A stretch of 64,000 nt of DNA from Haemaphysalis longicornis (Eukaryota; Arthropoda; Arachnida; Ixodida; Ixodidae), in assembly GCA_013339765.2 (NCBI GenBank), contig CM023449.1:120284957-120348956 (forward strand). The letters run 5' to 3'. Under the pieces are notes generated by a model. It worked only from the letters and a program-made list of their open reading frames with translations. It was not told the origin of the DNA and searched no databases. Shown piece by piece: positions 22,230 through 34,323 of this stretch. Positions within the stretch are counted from its first letter, which is position 1. Each line of letters opens with the position of its first letter. The position numbers were made by a program, and so were the translations under genes.

Positions 22230-22400
22230 GACATCACCAAAAAAACTTCTTGGCGTGGCGGCGCTAGGTATTGAGGTCACGATTTCTCTGCCCGCAACGG
22301 GAGGTGTGAAACGCGCTGCCAACTGAGCCATACATTCATGACGAGATACACGTACCAACGCGCCATATGTCCTTCCCTCTAACTTGTTCATTCATATGGT
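22230..22400 (-). repeat. Probable dispersed repeat with tRNA box-A-like motif
   Basis: The minus strand holds TATGGCTCAGTTGGCAGCGC (box-A-like, about 22313-22332) followed by CCTCCCGTTGCGGGCAG. No good box B remains. The layout looks like a decayed tRNA-headed repeat. The family was not identified. Confidence 0.4.
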
Positions 22401-25400
22401 GCTGCCATCTAGGAAAGGTGAAGTGAAGTATTGTGCCATGACGCTAATGAGCGCCGATAGTCACGCCTCGATAGGACAGCGTGTAGCAGCGCAAGCGGCT
22501 GTGTTTACCTGTCCGCCACCTCTGTGGAACGCCACTCAGCTTGTGGAACGCCGCCGCCTTGTTCCACAACCTGAGCTCCTCGGAATGCAAGCGCCTGGCG
22601 TACACGCAAAGGCGCAGGACCCATGTGGTCGCATGCACCTTCGCCTAACCGACCCGCCAGCAGGACGTCGCTCGCGAAGCACACCCACAAGACTGCGGCC
22701 TGCCCGCAAATCATGCTCCCTTCGCTGTGCGTTCTGTGACTTCGCCAAACGATTCGCTGATAACCCGTTCGGTTTCGTTCGCACGGTTTGCGAGCGCCAG
22801 TGATTTCAATCGGATTTGCGCAATGCTCCGGCGCGTGTAATCCAGTGTCTAATGTTGATGAGTCTAACGGTGCCATACTGACGAAATATAAATAGCGATA
22901 TATTCATGTTCATATCTACGCACAATAAACATTCAAATGCTTCTGTGAAGGCGTATTTCACTTTCATGTTTAACCTATCCCTGAGAAAGACGGATGAACC
23001 ACATTTTTTTCTCTTTCTTGAGTATACTTTTCTTCCTTGCTCAAATGCAGAGATACGAACAACAAAACGGCACACACAAAAACTTCGATAACTGCGACCG
23101 CTAATATCAACTTGCACAACCTTAGGGAGACGGATGATCACAGAGTTAAGGAATAGAGCTTTTGGCAGACAAAGATCTATATACGGATAAAGTTGACTCC
23201 TTCGAGCCTCCTATAAACCTGACAGCTCCAATGAAAAGCATTGTAGGACAAAGCATGTTAAAACAAGAGAATGCAATTCGAAGCCCGTGTTACGAAAGAG
23301 CCACAGAAGGGACTAAGCAATACGAATAAATTGGCGCCGGATATTTGTACCTGTGGAGATGGAGCAATAGTAATCTGCTATAAGCCAGGGATTTGGGAGA
23401 TAAAAATTTCTCTGAACAATTTCGAAGCTCGAAACGTCTGACATAGCCCGTGGCCAATATTTTCTGGCGCGGTGCTCTCATGCTTCAGAGAAAAGGATTT
23501 AAGCTCAACATACTCTTCTACTTCAGGGTCGTGGCCAAGGTTGCGAAAACAATTGCCCCCAGATATTCACGACACTGTACACTCGGCGGTTCCTATGCCC
23601 CACAATGTTAATTAAGTATTGGATGCGTGATAAGTGAGTTCGTTCAAAAAGTAATAAGTGAGTCCGTTCAAATGTTGTGAAAGAAAAGAAAGAAATGGGA
23701 CATAACGCCGCTGGAGCATTTAAAGATTACAAATACTTTATCGAATTTCTCAGCTAAAGCTGGTGCTGAATGTCATATAGTTTTACGGATGTCTGCAGAT
23801 GCGCAGCCTGTGCAAATTGTGCATAAATGTGATCCTAAATGCAAAATATGTACGACTGATGTCTTCAAAGCACGAAAATTGAAATTTATGGCGTGAAAAG
23901 ATTATCGAAAGGACATAAAAATATATCCAATTGCACATTTGTGGTACGTTTACAGAAAGCACGATTTGAGCTGGAGGTGCTTGTGCGTTACAAAAGCAAA
24001 ATCAAAAAGATTTCCTCTTGACCTTGTGTACTCAAAGGCGTCACATTGAGCATGAAGGTACACTGGGGTAAAGGGTTGGAAATGATTTTTACGCATTAGA
24101 ATACTTTTGTACAATGGCTGTGACACTTTATTTGGAATTTTAACATCAGGAAATACGGGGCTGCAAAAGTCTGAAGTGTACAAGTGGTGTTATTGGGGTA
24201 GGAAAATTTTCAAATTTACCTGGCATTCAAGCGTTCGGCTAGGAAGAACAGCTATACACCTTCATCAGAAACTACGAGTCGAAGAATAATTGATCCTGGT
24301 CTAGGAAACAGAACATTACAGGAAAGATAGGGGTTACCCAGGGACGCGCCTGCTTGGCTAACCTATAGCCGCGAAGGACCACCCGGCCAAGGTAAGGTAA
24401 TGGGCTTTCCCTTCATAGTTATCAGTAAAAATGCGTTAACCACCGAAAAGAAACTCCGCTTGAATAAACTCACCGCTCCGGGGTTCATCGCTGCTCTACC
24501 TACACACCCAAGAACTGCTGAGGTATTTTTAGACAAGTAGCTAGCCAATGCCAGCTAGCCACGCAACCAAAACCGTACGCAAACAGTGCGGGCCTGCCAC
24601 TCCCGGCAGTGCCATTACCTATACCGAAGTTGACCAGCACAACCTTGTTTGCTTTTACCCCAAATTAGCTCACCAGAGAAAATTGTCTCCTTGTACCAAC
24701 TTTGATGCCGACGGGAACTAACCATACCCATACTACCTTGTTGGCGACAGACGAAGCACGATGGCCGAATCCACGTTTATTTGGGTTGCCCAGGCTGTGC
24801 AATGGCGATGACGAGGAGAGTGGAACATGATACCATTCCGGACCCGGTGCAAAGCGTGTTCTGTGCACAAGACGGTTGATAATGATGATGACTGTAGCTC
24901 TGATGAATAATATCATGATGATGACGTCACTACACGGCTACCCCCCTAGCGCGGACAGCGATAAAAAATGGCTGCGGCTTAGCTCAGATAACCTTGGATA
25001 TGCAAAGCAAAAGCTTGGCTTAGTCTGGTTTCGCGTGTTTAAGCATTGATTTACCTGCATTGCCAAAGCCGTTCGGTTCCGTGCAACGCTCACCGAAGGA
25101 GGCAGGGCGAACGGGGCATGCGGAGAACGCACCGTTACTCTTCGTCGCGCACGAGGCGAATCACGTTGACCAAGACAACCCAGCGCCGCATGCATGGTAG
25201 GCTGCGGGTGTGGTCGGCTGCCTGGAATGCTAGTCATTCTGCGGTTTGCACAGAATGACTGAAAACGCGGCCTTGTGCGCAGCGCCGACAGCGGGCCCCC
25301 CAAATCACGTGATGCGCTTCGAGGGGTGTGTCGCCGGCGGTGTGTCTCCGGTCAAAAGGTCATCTTGCACATCCTCCGCGATATCGCCAGACGAAAGTAG

Positions 25401-27430
25401 TAAACCTTTTCTTTAAAACTGAGGCGAATGGTTTAAAACGCGCACAGCGAAAGGGAGCGGCGTTCTGTGCAGTACTGTAAGTTAAAGCTGGGGGTTGGGG
25501 TTAGATGAAGCACTGGTAGATATTTACAGCCGAATGGCAGTCAGTGGGCAAGTGGCAAGGTTGACTAAACGGCATGTTTCTGGTCGTCGGCGCGGTAGCG
25601 TCCGGGTCGTGAGGTAACCTCTGCTGGTGGAGGCTGGGATGGCGATTGCGACCCGCCGGAACGCGTTTGTCGGGGTGCGGAGCGGCGCTGCAATTGATGT
25701 AAGGAGAACAGCAGGCATAACTCGAGCGACGGCGCGTGAAGAAGCGGCGCGGCGCAGTGCAACGGCGGTCGAAGTGCGGTCTTGACTGCGCTTTCGCGTA
25801 AGATCTGTGGCTACGTCGCTGTCTGGGAAATTTGCCCATACAAAACGGAGGCGGCATCGCGTAACATTCAAATGATGAGATGTGCTTGACTGCCGCAGGA
25901 TCTGATTCCCGTACTGCGTGCCTGGTTTGCCTGTCTTTGTCGTAGTCGGCCAACTGAGCACCTGTTGCAGCGTCGACCAAACACTTTCCTGTAGGGGAGA
26001 ATGGCTCGATTTTTGGGGGGCAAGTTTGTGATTAGAGCGTCTGATGGCATGGGGACACGTGATGCTGCTTTAGGTGACGCTTGCTGGTGGGCTTGGGATG
26101 TGCGAGATTTGTTCCTAGCGATCCTTCCGTCGCTTCAGCCATTATAGCCAAGTTGCGGAAGCTCTACAGGGCACACGTATCAGCCCTCGAGAATGCTTTC
26201 GATGCTTTTGTAACAGAGCAGTCTGCGGCTGCTAGAAGCTGTAGCATCTGCTTTGGGGAAGAAGTTCATCTTTGTATTAAAGTGCTCGCAAAACAGGGGC
26301 GAAGGTAAAAACACAACGCGGCGCTTACTCGCAAATATTTGTTGATATAAAAAGAAAGACAAATATATACTTAAACTGTCTCACGTGTTGCGTTCATCTC
26401 CCCCAAGATAAAAACCGTGACAGCAAGTTTTACAGTGAATATACACTTCCCGGCGTACACGCGACAGTCGAAGATGGGCAAAGAAGCGAAACCATAAAAT
26501 ATCAAAAATCCATATATGATCGCAACGCGTTGCCACAAATAAAATTATTTTGGTATATTATGGAAATTGAGGGGGCACTAAACACGTCTGTCGCCGGACC
26601 TATTTATGTGAAACGCTTTTACTAGCTCTCCAGTTTTTTTTCTCAATTCCACGACAAAACTGTCGCTCAGAGAAGATGGGTGAGCTCCCTTGCGTGGAGC
26701 CGTGTTCCGATAGTTAGGAGCCTTCTTTTGATGTGGACGTAGCTTGCCAAGGCGAATACCTTCCGAAACCATGCCACACCGCAGGAAGACAGCAGAACCT
26801 TAGGCCATTCCGGAAGCCGGCTGCAGCACCCGAGGGTGGATAGCCGGTAGGGCCGTGTAGCATTACCTGCCTGCAAATGTGTTCGAAATATTAATCAAAT
26901 GGCTATTCTCACATCCGCCATGAAAATCACGCTTCAGACTTCTTCATGATTGGCTAGGCTTGCCACCTAGAGCTTTCTTGGGACAAATACTGTGCGAAAG
27001 CACACTTGTAACATGATCCTATTGTCCTCTGGTACGGTACCTTCTTCCAAATGGGAAGACTCGTTTTCTAGTGCAGCACAGGGCAACTATTTCTCGGTTT
27101 GCACGTTTCAAAATGATATGTGTTTTTGTTCATCAGGAGCTCGTGAGCAAAAAACCTCAGTTCTGTCACTCAAATTTTAATGTAGTCGCACTACGTGGCT
27201 ATCCTTTCAAAACAGAGGCAAATTCAGCTGTGTATGGTTTACTTCAAGTGATACTGTGAAGCTAATTTTACGCTTGTCGGTCTTTTGGGCTAACTCCTGA
27301 GAAATTTGTGACTGTAATTCTTACGGCTGCTGTAACAACAGAGACAATAATCGACGTTGTTCCTGGGTGTATGTGCTGGTCGCGATGGGCGGAGGACGGC
27401 GGGTCGAGGCACAGGCTTGCAACGTGCTCC
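22401..27430. other. About 5 kb with no recognised gene
   Basis: The longest frames (22384-22803 plus, 139 residues; 25501-25980 minus, 159 residues, with an overlapping 145-residue frame) are Arg/Pro/Ala-rich and match no domain I know. Long frames on the same strand in overlapping phases at 25501-25980 suggest composition rather than coding. 24930-25400 is GC-rich and may be a repeat. One cluster of short TGATGATG runs lies near 24880-24925. Confidence 0.5.
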
Positions 27431-27587
27431 GTGATTGATTCGTTGATTGTGGTTTTACTGGCCGACGCATCACACCTGGATGAGGCGCGCCGTAATGGAG
27501 GGCTGGGGATTAACGTGAACCACCTGGGGATCTTTAACGTGCGCCGAAGTATCGAACACACGGGCGTTTTCCACTTTTCGCCTGTGA
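27431..27587 (-). mobile_element. Ruka-like tick SINE fragment
   Basis: In reverse orientation it shows the body blocks GGCGAAAAGTGGAAAACGCC, CTTCGGCGCACGTTAAAGAT and CCCCAGGTGGT, and an imperfect (CAAT)n tail (27431-27452). The tRNA-like head is absent, so it is 5'-truncated and older than the other copies. Confidence 0.78.
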
Positions 27588-28621
27588 AGTGCTCGTGACG
27601 AGTTACACGAATCCATGCCTTTGGGAACAACCTGGGGTATGGACAGGAAGAACATGTTTTCGAGCGGCTTTTCGCTGGCCCCGCACAGTGCACACCGGCA
27701 CCTGTAGTCACCGAGCAAAGCAGTAGCATGAGGGCGATATAGAATATCTCCAAATACGGATTTCCCGTAAGAACGACGCCACATGCGAGACTGACTGATC
27801 CTGCTACGGAAAGAGATACGCGCACTCTTCGCGCGATGCGATACACTACGAATGCTAAGCAAAAAAAAAACGGCTATGTTTACGTGCAGACCTCAAGAAA
27901 CCTAACACATGTGCTGGTGTACACGAAAACGTCTACAGAACACAGTGCCAAAAATCAACGCTCGATGCTCTGGGAAAAAAATGAGCGCGACTCTCCCCGT
28001 TGGGAGCGCCTGAGGAACGCATTGACGGAGACAAAATGTACACATTTTGTCTTCATTAATGCGTGCCTCTGTAACGAAGTTCACTTGGAGTCCTAAGCGC
28101 GCATTCGTAACGCAGAACCAATGTGCGCGCTCAAACTAGTTCAAAAATCTTTCATTACTCGCTGGCCGACATCGGGCAAGTAAGCCAAATGCATATCTAT
28201 CAATGCACACCAACCTGTGACACCGACGCCGGCTCGGGGTGGAGATAGTGGTGGCTCAGGCGCATTTACTCACCGCTGTCCCTGCGCCCTCTTTTAAGTG
28301 GAGAGCACTTTAGGAGCTCGCCCGACACAAGTATATAGAGCACCAAGGCGGCGTCACGTGGTAACGCTGTTGTTCTAGACCCCAGATCGTAACCCAGAGG
28401 CCTCGATTGCCAAGCGGTTTATATAGTCATAAACGTTCGAAACTCCTGTAATGCTGGCGCTTGTCATGCATCATCCCGTTGTTTAGCGCAAAAAAAACTA
28501 TTGCTACATTTTAGGGAAAATATACCTGATTAACCGGCAGCGCCCGCGTTCCTTTAGTTAAGGACGCCCGTAGGGTTGGTTTTTACGCAAAATGTGGCAG
28601 TGGAACGCCGGAACGTGCGAC
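27588..28621. other. No gene recognised
   Basis: A 192-residue minus frame (27268-27846) mostly reads through the SINE, and its upstream part has no recognisable domain. Confidence 0.5.
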
Positions 28622-28866
28622 GAGAATGAATGAAAGACCTTTATTTGGGAAGAGGCCTGAGGCCCTGGTGGGGGTTGGGGGGAAAAGGAAAAGGGAAGAC
28701 CCGTATTACAAATAATGATCACATGACGTTGTAATCGCTTAGAGTTCCTCTTCCGGTTAGCTGCACTAGGCACAAGCCGTTGGTATGTGGAGCACTGTCA
28801 GAAAGGTTCACACGAGCCCAGTCGCGTGCACGAACACTTGAAGAAAGAATGGGAGTCAGTCAGCCA

Positions 28867-31800
28867 CTATACAACTCTGTACAGACCACTTTGTGCAGCA
28901 AAGTTTGCTACCCTTTCAAGGGTGCGTGGATAGCCTCTAATAAGCTGCAAGTGCTCAGATAGTGATTGTGGGGCCGCCTGGGACTCTAGGAGTTGGTCTC
29001 TGCCACTTGAGAATGCTGAACAAGACCAAATTAAATGAAAGAGGTTGGGGATAGTATGTGCCGCACAGAAGGTACATTTAGATGTCGAAGCGTGATTTCT
29101 TGTCCAGTTAGAAATGACGTCCGGTTTGTAAGCCGCATCCGCATACATCTTGTTGGCGAATACTTCTTCTCGTCTCGATAGCGTCTTTAAAGGTGTCAAA
29201 AAACCAGGTGGGGAAGCTTCAGCTAATCGTTGTCTGCTGAGTAGTTTGAATCGTCTTTACTCTTGTTTCCAGTTGGTAGTGGGTACGACTGTTTGGGCGG
29301 ACGCAGCGCACTCAGTGACGACAGGGGAGACCAAGGGAGGATTTTGTACACACTCCCGGGCAGAATTATGTGCCAGTTGGTTGCCCTGCGCTCCTGGTGT
29401 GTGTGCTGTGGTCAAAGCCATGCGGACTTTGATTCCTTCAAAACTGAGTTCTTGCACCGTTTTTAGTATGGAATTAGCTGTAAAATTTTGCGTGAAGGCT
29501 TTGTTAAGCTCCCTGAGTGCCACGTAAGAGTCTGTTACGACTCTGAATTTCCTCGTTTGTAGCTGTTCAGAATGATTCTGAATTCTTTGTAGAGCGCGTA
29601 ATATTCCAAAGAGTTCCGCTTCGTCGGTCAGTCCACACGTATTAGTAAGAGAGCGAGACTCATCCAACTGAGGAAGTTCTGGGCACTTCCATGCAATGGC
29701 TGCAACAGTGTCAGTAACGGCAGCATCGGTAAATAGATCAACTTCGCCTTCTTCTTTGTCGTTGGACAGTTTTTGCACATATCTTTCCCCGGCCTCCGGG
29801 TGACGCCGAGGAATGGGGCGCCGACGAATGATACCAAGAAAGGGTCTTTCCCATGGCGGAAGCGTTTTCTGGACAGCTGTTAGGTCAAATTCACTTTTTA
29901 GAAGGTCCCACCTTTGTGTGGCACGTCCCTGAGGAGTATGCTCGAGATGGTTTTGAAATCGTAGTTGAGTTTCTGAGACCAAGTTAATAACAGGTGGTAG
30001 AGAGACAGATTGCTCAAGGATGTCCGTTCTTGTATGCCTTGGAAGTCCAGTACCATCCTGATTAGTGTCCGGTTCAGAATGCTGAGTTCTTGCATTTGTC
30101 TTGACTTGAACTCATACACGGTGAAATCATATGTCATCCTGCCGTGGGCTACAGCACGGGCTAACATGAGGCAAGAGTTTTGCTGAGAACCGCCATACTT
30201 CTTAAAAATTCTTGATATTAGATGCATAGTGGATCTCCATGAGGTATATAGATGTCGTATCCACGCATTAGGGCTATTACAACTGCTCACTTGTAGGCCC
30301 AGGAGTCTAATGGTACCATTCTTGGAGTCGATACTTGCCTGGCCAATTTGGAGTCGGATGACTTGCGCTGGATTTGTGGAGCGTTTGCCATCAATGCTAA
30401 GAAACTCAGTCTTGTTTGGGGAAAGGTTCAAATTGAAGTTCAAAAGGGACGTTTCAAGGCTGAAGACTGCCGCTTGTAGTTCGGTTTGCATAAGGTCTTT
30501 GTTGTCATAATCCGCCGCTTCAGTCCAACGACGATATCGTCGGCATAGAATGCAAAGCGAGCGGCTGAGTCCTCTTCCAATTTGCGGGCGACTCTACTCA
30601 TAGCTAAGTTGAAGAGGAGCGGACCAAGAATAGACCGCTGCGGAACTCCTCTGTCAAGATAGTTACATCGTGGGTTGATTCATCTCGGGGATTAAGTCTG
30701 ATTGGCCGATGCTCAAGAAAATTGCGGATCCATACTTGAGCCTTCTTACTTGGGAAAGCCACGGCGAGTTCGTGTAGGATCCCCTCTTGGCTGACGTTAT
30801 CAAATGCTTTCTGCATATCAAGCGCCAGAATGTAACCCGGGAGTTGTTTTCGAGATGTACGATTTACGACTCTTCAGAGCAACCAAAGGTAGTCGTGCGT
30901 ACTGAGATTAGGTCTTAAGCCGGTTAGCGATGGATGAAACCAACCTGTGCGCTCGAGATGGAACTGAAGTCGGTTGTTGTTGTTACTTAAGCGCTCGATG
31001 ACCTTCCACATGATCGGAGTTAGTGCAATAGGTCGCAAATTTTCGGGTCTTCGGGCGTCTTTACCAGGCTCTTCGGGATGGGATGAATGATGGTCGTCTT
31101 CGAGTGCTCGTGGACTTGTCCCGTTTCCCATGAATCGTTGACAACACTCAGAAGTGCTTCATGGCCGTGCGTTGGTAGATTGCAGAGATCTCTTATGATG
31201 GCCCGGGGCGGATCTAGATTTGCCTTGAGCGAGCGCAACATGAAATTCTGCCAGGGTAAAAGGAGTGTCAAGTTCGTCAAGAGGGTGTGGTATGTCGATG
31301 TCGGGAAGAGATTTTAGTGCCGTTTTATCCTTCGTAGCATGTGGAAAGAGAGTCTTGATAATAGTTTCCTCTACGTCGTAATAGTCAGACTGTAGTCTCA
31401 TTTCGTCAATGATAGGAAGCTTTGTCTTTCCTTTACCACAAAGGCTGCGAAAGATGCCCAATAAGTGAGAAAGGCCTCTCTCCTTGCCCGAGCCGATGGC
31501 AAAGATTTTGCCAGTTTTCACTTTGTAATGTCTTTTGGTAATCGTTGATTTTCTTGTATACTCTCTTCAGCTTAATGAGGTCAGGGTGACGTTTGCCACG
31601 TTCTAGATACTTCCTGGTGAGATGTTGGGCTGTTCGGAGCAATCTATGCATTTGGATATCTGGGTTGTCAACCTCAACAGTGCCGATGACGGATTCGGCA
31701 GCAGATGTGCGAGCATCGGAGACGGCATGCAAGAACTCAGGGAGTTCTGGGCGGGCGTTGATTTGAAAGAAGGATCGAAAGAGATTCCAGTTTGTTACGG

Positions 31801-32555
31801 TATACGTATGTTTCGGACGAAGCTTTTTACTGTTGAGATGAAGGAAGATTCCCGGGGAAATGGTCGCTACCCCAAGTGGAGTCTTGAGTGTGCCATTTCT
31901 TGATTATACCAGGTGTAGATATCGTGAGGTCCGGTGTGGTGTCCCGCTGAGAAGTGTGAAGCCCAACTGTGGTCGGTACAAATGGTTCATTTCTTTGTTC
32001 GAGGGAGCTGAGTTCGAGGGCTTGTTCTAAGAGTTTTCCTCGTAGATCGGATTGAGAGTATCCCCATAAGATACTTTTTGCATTAAAGTCTCCTCCAATA
32101 ATTATTGGACAAGAAAAATTCAGCGAAAAGAGGTGAGTTATCCAGTCGTAGGTGTCTGTAGTTTTGGAATTGCATTGTAGCCTGTAGTAAACGGAGACGA
32201 CAAGCATGGGTTTGCCTCTAGGAGCTTGGATTCGAACGACGATAACCTCCCTATTAGAGTTGCTAGCGGCATTCCACCTATGTTGAACGGCCTGGCAAGA
32301 TTTATGAACCAGTACCGCTGCTTGTCCAATGGCGGTTTTTGGTTTTGCCGGATCTTTGGAAGCATGAGCTATTTTCGGGTCCATAAAGGTAGTGTAGTCA
32401 GGACTTTTATACGGTCCCCTAGTTTCTTGTAAAATTAAAGCAAGAGGCCGCGTCGTAGATATCTGATACTTAAGCAGAGGTCCATTTTGGGTGATGCTGT
32501 GGCAATTCTATTGTATAATCAACCGATTGGCAACGGGAAGCGACGAAAGAGTCAT
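28867..32555 (-). pseudogene. I-group LINE ORF2: APE endonuclease, RT, RNase H
   Basis: The start ATG at 32553-32555 overlaps the ORF1 stop. An early TAG replaces the expected Trp in LIIQ-stop-NCHSI. The endonuclease shows LALILQETRG, IIIGGDFNAKSILWGYS, DTTPDLTI and GSDHF (about 32510-31830). The RT follows in fragments: PENLRPIALTPIMWKVIE, MQKAFDNVSQEGIL, and an intact catalytic YADD at 30536-30547. RNase H (about 29800-29340) has LFTDAAVT, DEAELFGIL and VTDSYVALREL, but the fourth acidic position reads LAHNSARE where Asp is expected. A C-terminal CTFC...HLIWSC motif lies near 29070-29020. Several frameshifts and the stop make it inactive. The enzyme normally nicks target DNA and reverse-transcribes the element RNA at the nick. 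Confidence 0.85.
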
Positions 32556-34275
32556 TTATTGGGTCCGCTTCTTCTTGCATTAACAACCTCCGGGTTGACC
32601 ATTTGGAGCAATTGGCGCATTTGTTCGGCTACCTGCTGCAAGTCATTTCTATGGCAGTTAAACTGCCCCTGTAATTCACTGATGCCATTAAAAGCTTTCT
32701 GCCATTCTTTTGAATTCTCGAATTTGATTTTGGCATCACGTTGGACGAGCATCTCTTCCGTTATTGGTTGTGAGCAGGCCGCTGAATACTGCGATTGAGG
32801 AGCCGTGTTCTTTTTTGTGCGTGACCTGCTCCGTCTATGAGACTCCTGTTGAGAGGCTGGCGAGACTGACCGTTTCGTATCGTTGGATTTGCGGATGAAG
32901 TTCAGTTCCCTACGCAGTATATGAAGCTGTGATCGAAGTTCCTGTAGCTCCTTTTTAGGCTGGGTGTTTTCAAGCATAATAGGGTGGTTTTCCGGAATAG
33001 ACTCGGTGGCGGCAGCATTTTTATTCTCAAAAGCTTTCTTTTCATGCCTTCCAACAGCAGAGGCCCATGAGACACCACTTGTGGCTTGAAGGCTTGCAGG
33101 CCGACTTCCATTGGCTTTGGTGCCCTCCTTCTTTAAATCCTTTTCATCTTTTTTCGGCAGCCTGCTAGAACACACTTTGCTAACAGCAAGGTGTCCTGTT
33201 TTTTGGCAGGCGATGCAAAAGATCGTTGAGTCACATTCATCGCCCTCAGCGTGCGGCCTACCGCAGTCTATGCACACACTGGGCGAAGGACAAAATTTGG
33301 CCATGTGTCCCAGGCTATGACAGTTGAAACACAAGATTCTCTTTGGTCTGTATTCAGTCACTCGTATCAGCTCCATGTATTATTTGACAATTTTCGGGAG
33401 CGTAGTTGAGTCGAATGTAAGGATTGCCCGGTCGGATTTGCCGATTTTTTGTACTGAAAGTACGTCTGCCTGTTCGCGTCTGATCCAGCTTAAGATTGTC
33501 TCGTCGCTTTCGTTTGGGTCAGCCTGGATAATACCTCTAATCGTGTTTTTGTTTGATCGCTTGAGTTCAACGACAACTTCAAGAGTTTCAAGCTTGCCAT
33601 TTTTGTCGGAAAGTGAGGTGGTCAAATTTCAGTAATTTGGCGGCGTGATTTTCATCATACAGTACGATATTTGCACTGTTTGCAGCATCATCTAAGGTTA
33701 CCGAGGCCATTTCAGCCAATTCGGCGGTAGGGGCCGTGAGGCCAATAGTACTGGCGATTGCATGTCTGGGTATCTTTCGGACTTCAATCTTTGCTAGTGG
33801 TCTGCGTTGTAGCAAATGACGTGACCGACTCACCCTGTCAGTTCTCGTGGGCCGCTTCTTTCTTGAAAGAGGGACACGTCGCCACCCCTCTGAACCGGCG
33901 ACTTCGTCGTCGGGGTCGTCCATTTCATCGGTGTCCGTTTGTGTTCTCGATGTAGGAACCACTTCGCCATTCGGTGGGCCTTGTTGTAGCGTCGACATAT
34001 TCATGCTATCTTGCCGTCCTTCTTCAAAGAGCGTACCCAATGGCGCCGATGTAGCGCCTTCCGTCGCACTCGCAGCAGTGGCAGCAGCCGCCGCACAAGC
34101 AGCCGCCGCCACGCCGGCAGCTGCGTTCGAAGTGGGACGGAGCTTCAAGGGCTTTTGGCGGGTTAGGCCTAACCGTCGTTCCGGAGGTTCCAAGGTCACC
34201 TTTCGGTGCTGCGATGTCCCAAGGGGCCTAATTCGCTTCCAGAGGTGCAGCACATACTCAAGATGTGCTGCACCT
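32552..34275 (-). pseudogene. I-group LINE ORF1 (gag-like, three zinc knuckles)
   Basis: The N-terminal half is Ala-rich and basic, with GWRRVPLSRKKRP, followed after a frameshift (33588-33625) by a segment containing ETILSWIRREQADVLSVQ. One in-frame TAA at 33380-33382 separates this from the zinc-knuckle region: CFNCHSLGHMAKFC, CIDCGRPHAEGDEC and CIACQKTGHLAVSKVC. The C-terminal part is charged, with LQELRSQLHILRREL as a probable coiled coil. Such proteins bind element RNA and form the ribonucleoprotein. The true start is unclear because upstream frame sequence is the Asp-rich translation of the neighbouring (ATC)n tail. The stop codon overlaps the ORF2 start (ATGA). Confidence 0.82.
34244..34274. 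repeat. 12-bp perfect hairpin at the junction of two LINEs
   Basis: GGTGCAGCACAT (34244-34255) is exactly inverted at 34263-34274 around a 7-base loop. Part of it (GATGTGCTG) is repeated again at about 34279-34287. It marks the border between the I element and the RTE tail. Confidence 0.75.
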
Positions 34276-34323
34276 TTGATGTGCTGATCATCATCATCAT
34301 CATCATAATCATCACCAGCCTGT

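Larger units (their letters stand above)
28622..34275 (-). mobile_element. I-group LINE, nearly complete but decayed (ORF1 and ORF2)
   Basis: This 5.65-kb element runs ORF1 (gag-like), ORF2 (endonuclease, RT, RNase H) and a 3' UTR. The UTR has an AATAAA signal at 28640-28645 and a short TTCATTCATTC tail. Gene order and domains fit the I group of LINEs. The 5' side abuts the (TGA)n-type tail of the RTE element, so the exact 5' end is obscured. The copy belongs to a different subfamily from the elements at 20824-22191 and 39550-43229, whose RNase H and C-terminal sequences differ clearly. Confidence 0.85.

Noticed and set aside
22384..22803. 139-residue plus-strand frame
   Set aside because: No known motif, and overlapping frames on the other strand are equally long; its start lies in a probable dispersed repeat.
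25501..25980. 159-residue minus-strand frame with an overlapping 145-residue frame
   Set aside because: No recognisable domain, compositionally biased, and two same-strand frames are open over the same bases. There is not enough support to call a gene.
27268..27846. 192-residue minus-strand frame as a secreted or membrane protein
   Set aside because: Its C-terminal half is the SINE body read in frame, and the rest has no conserved feature.
33847..34287. 146-residue plus-strand frame opposite the LINE ORF1
   Set aside because: It is a shadow of the gag-like ORF1 on the minus strand, which has zinc knuckles further on and a sensible domain order.
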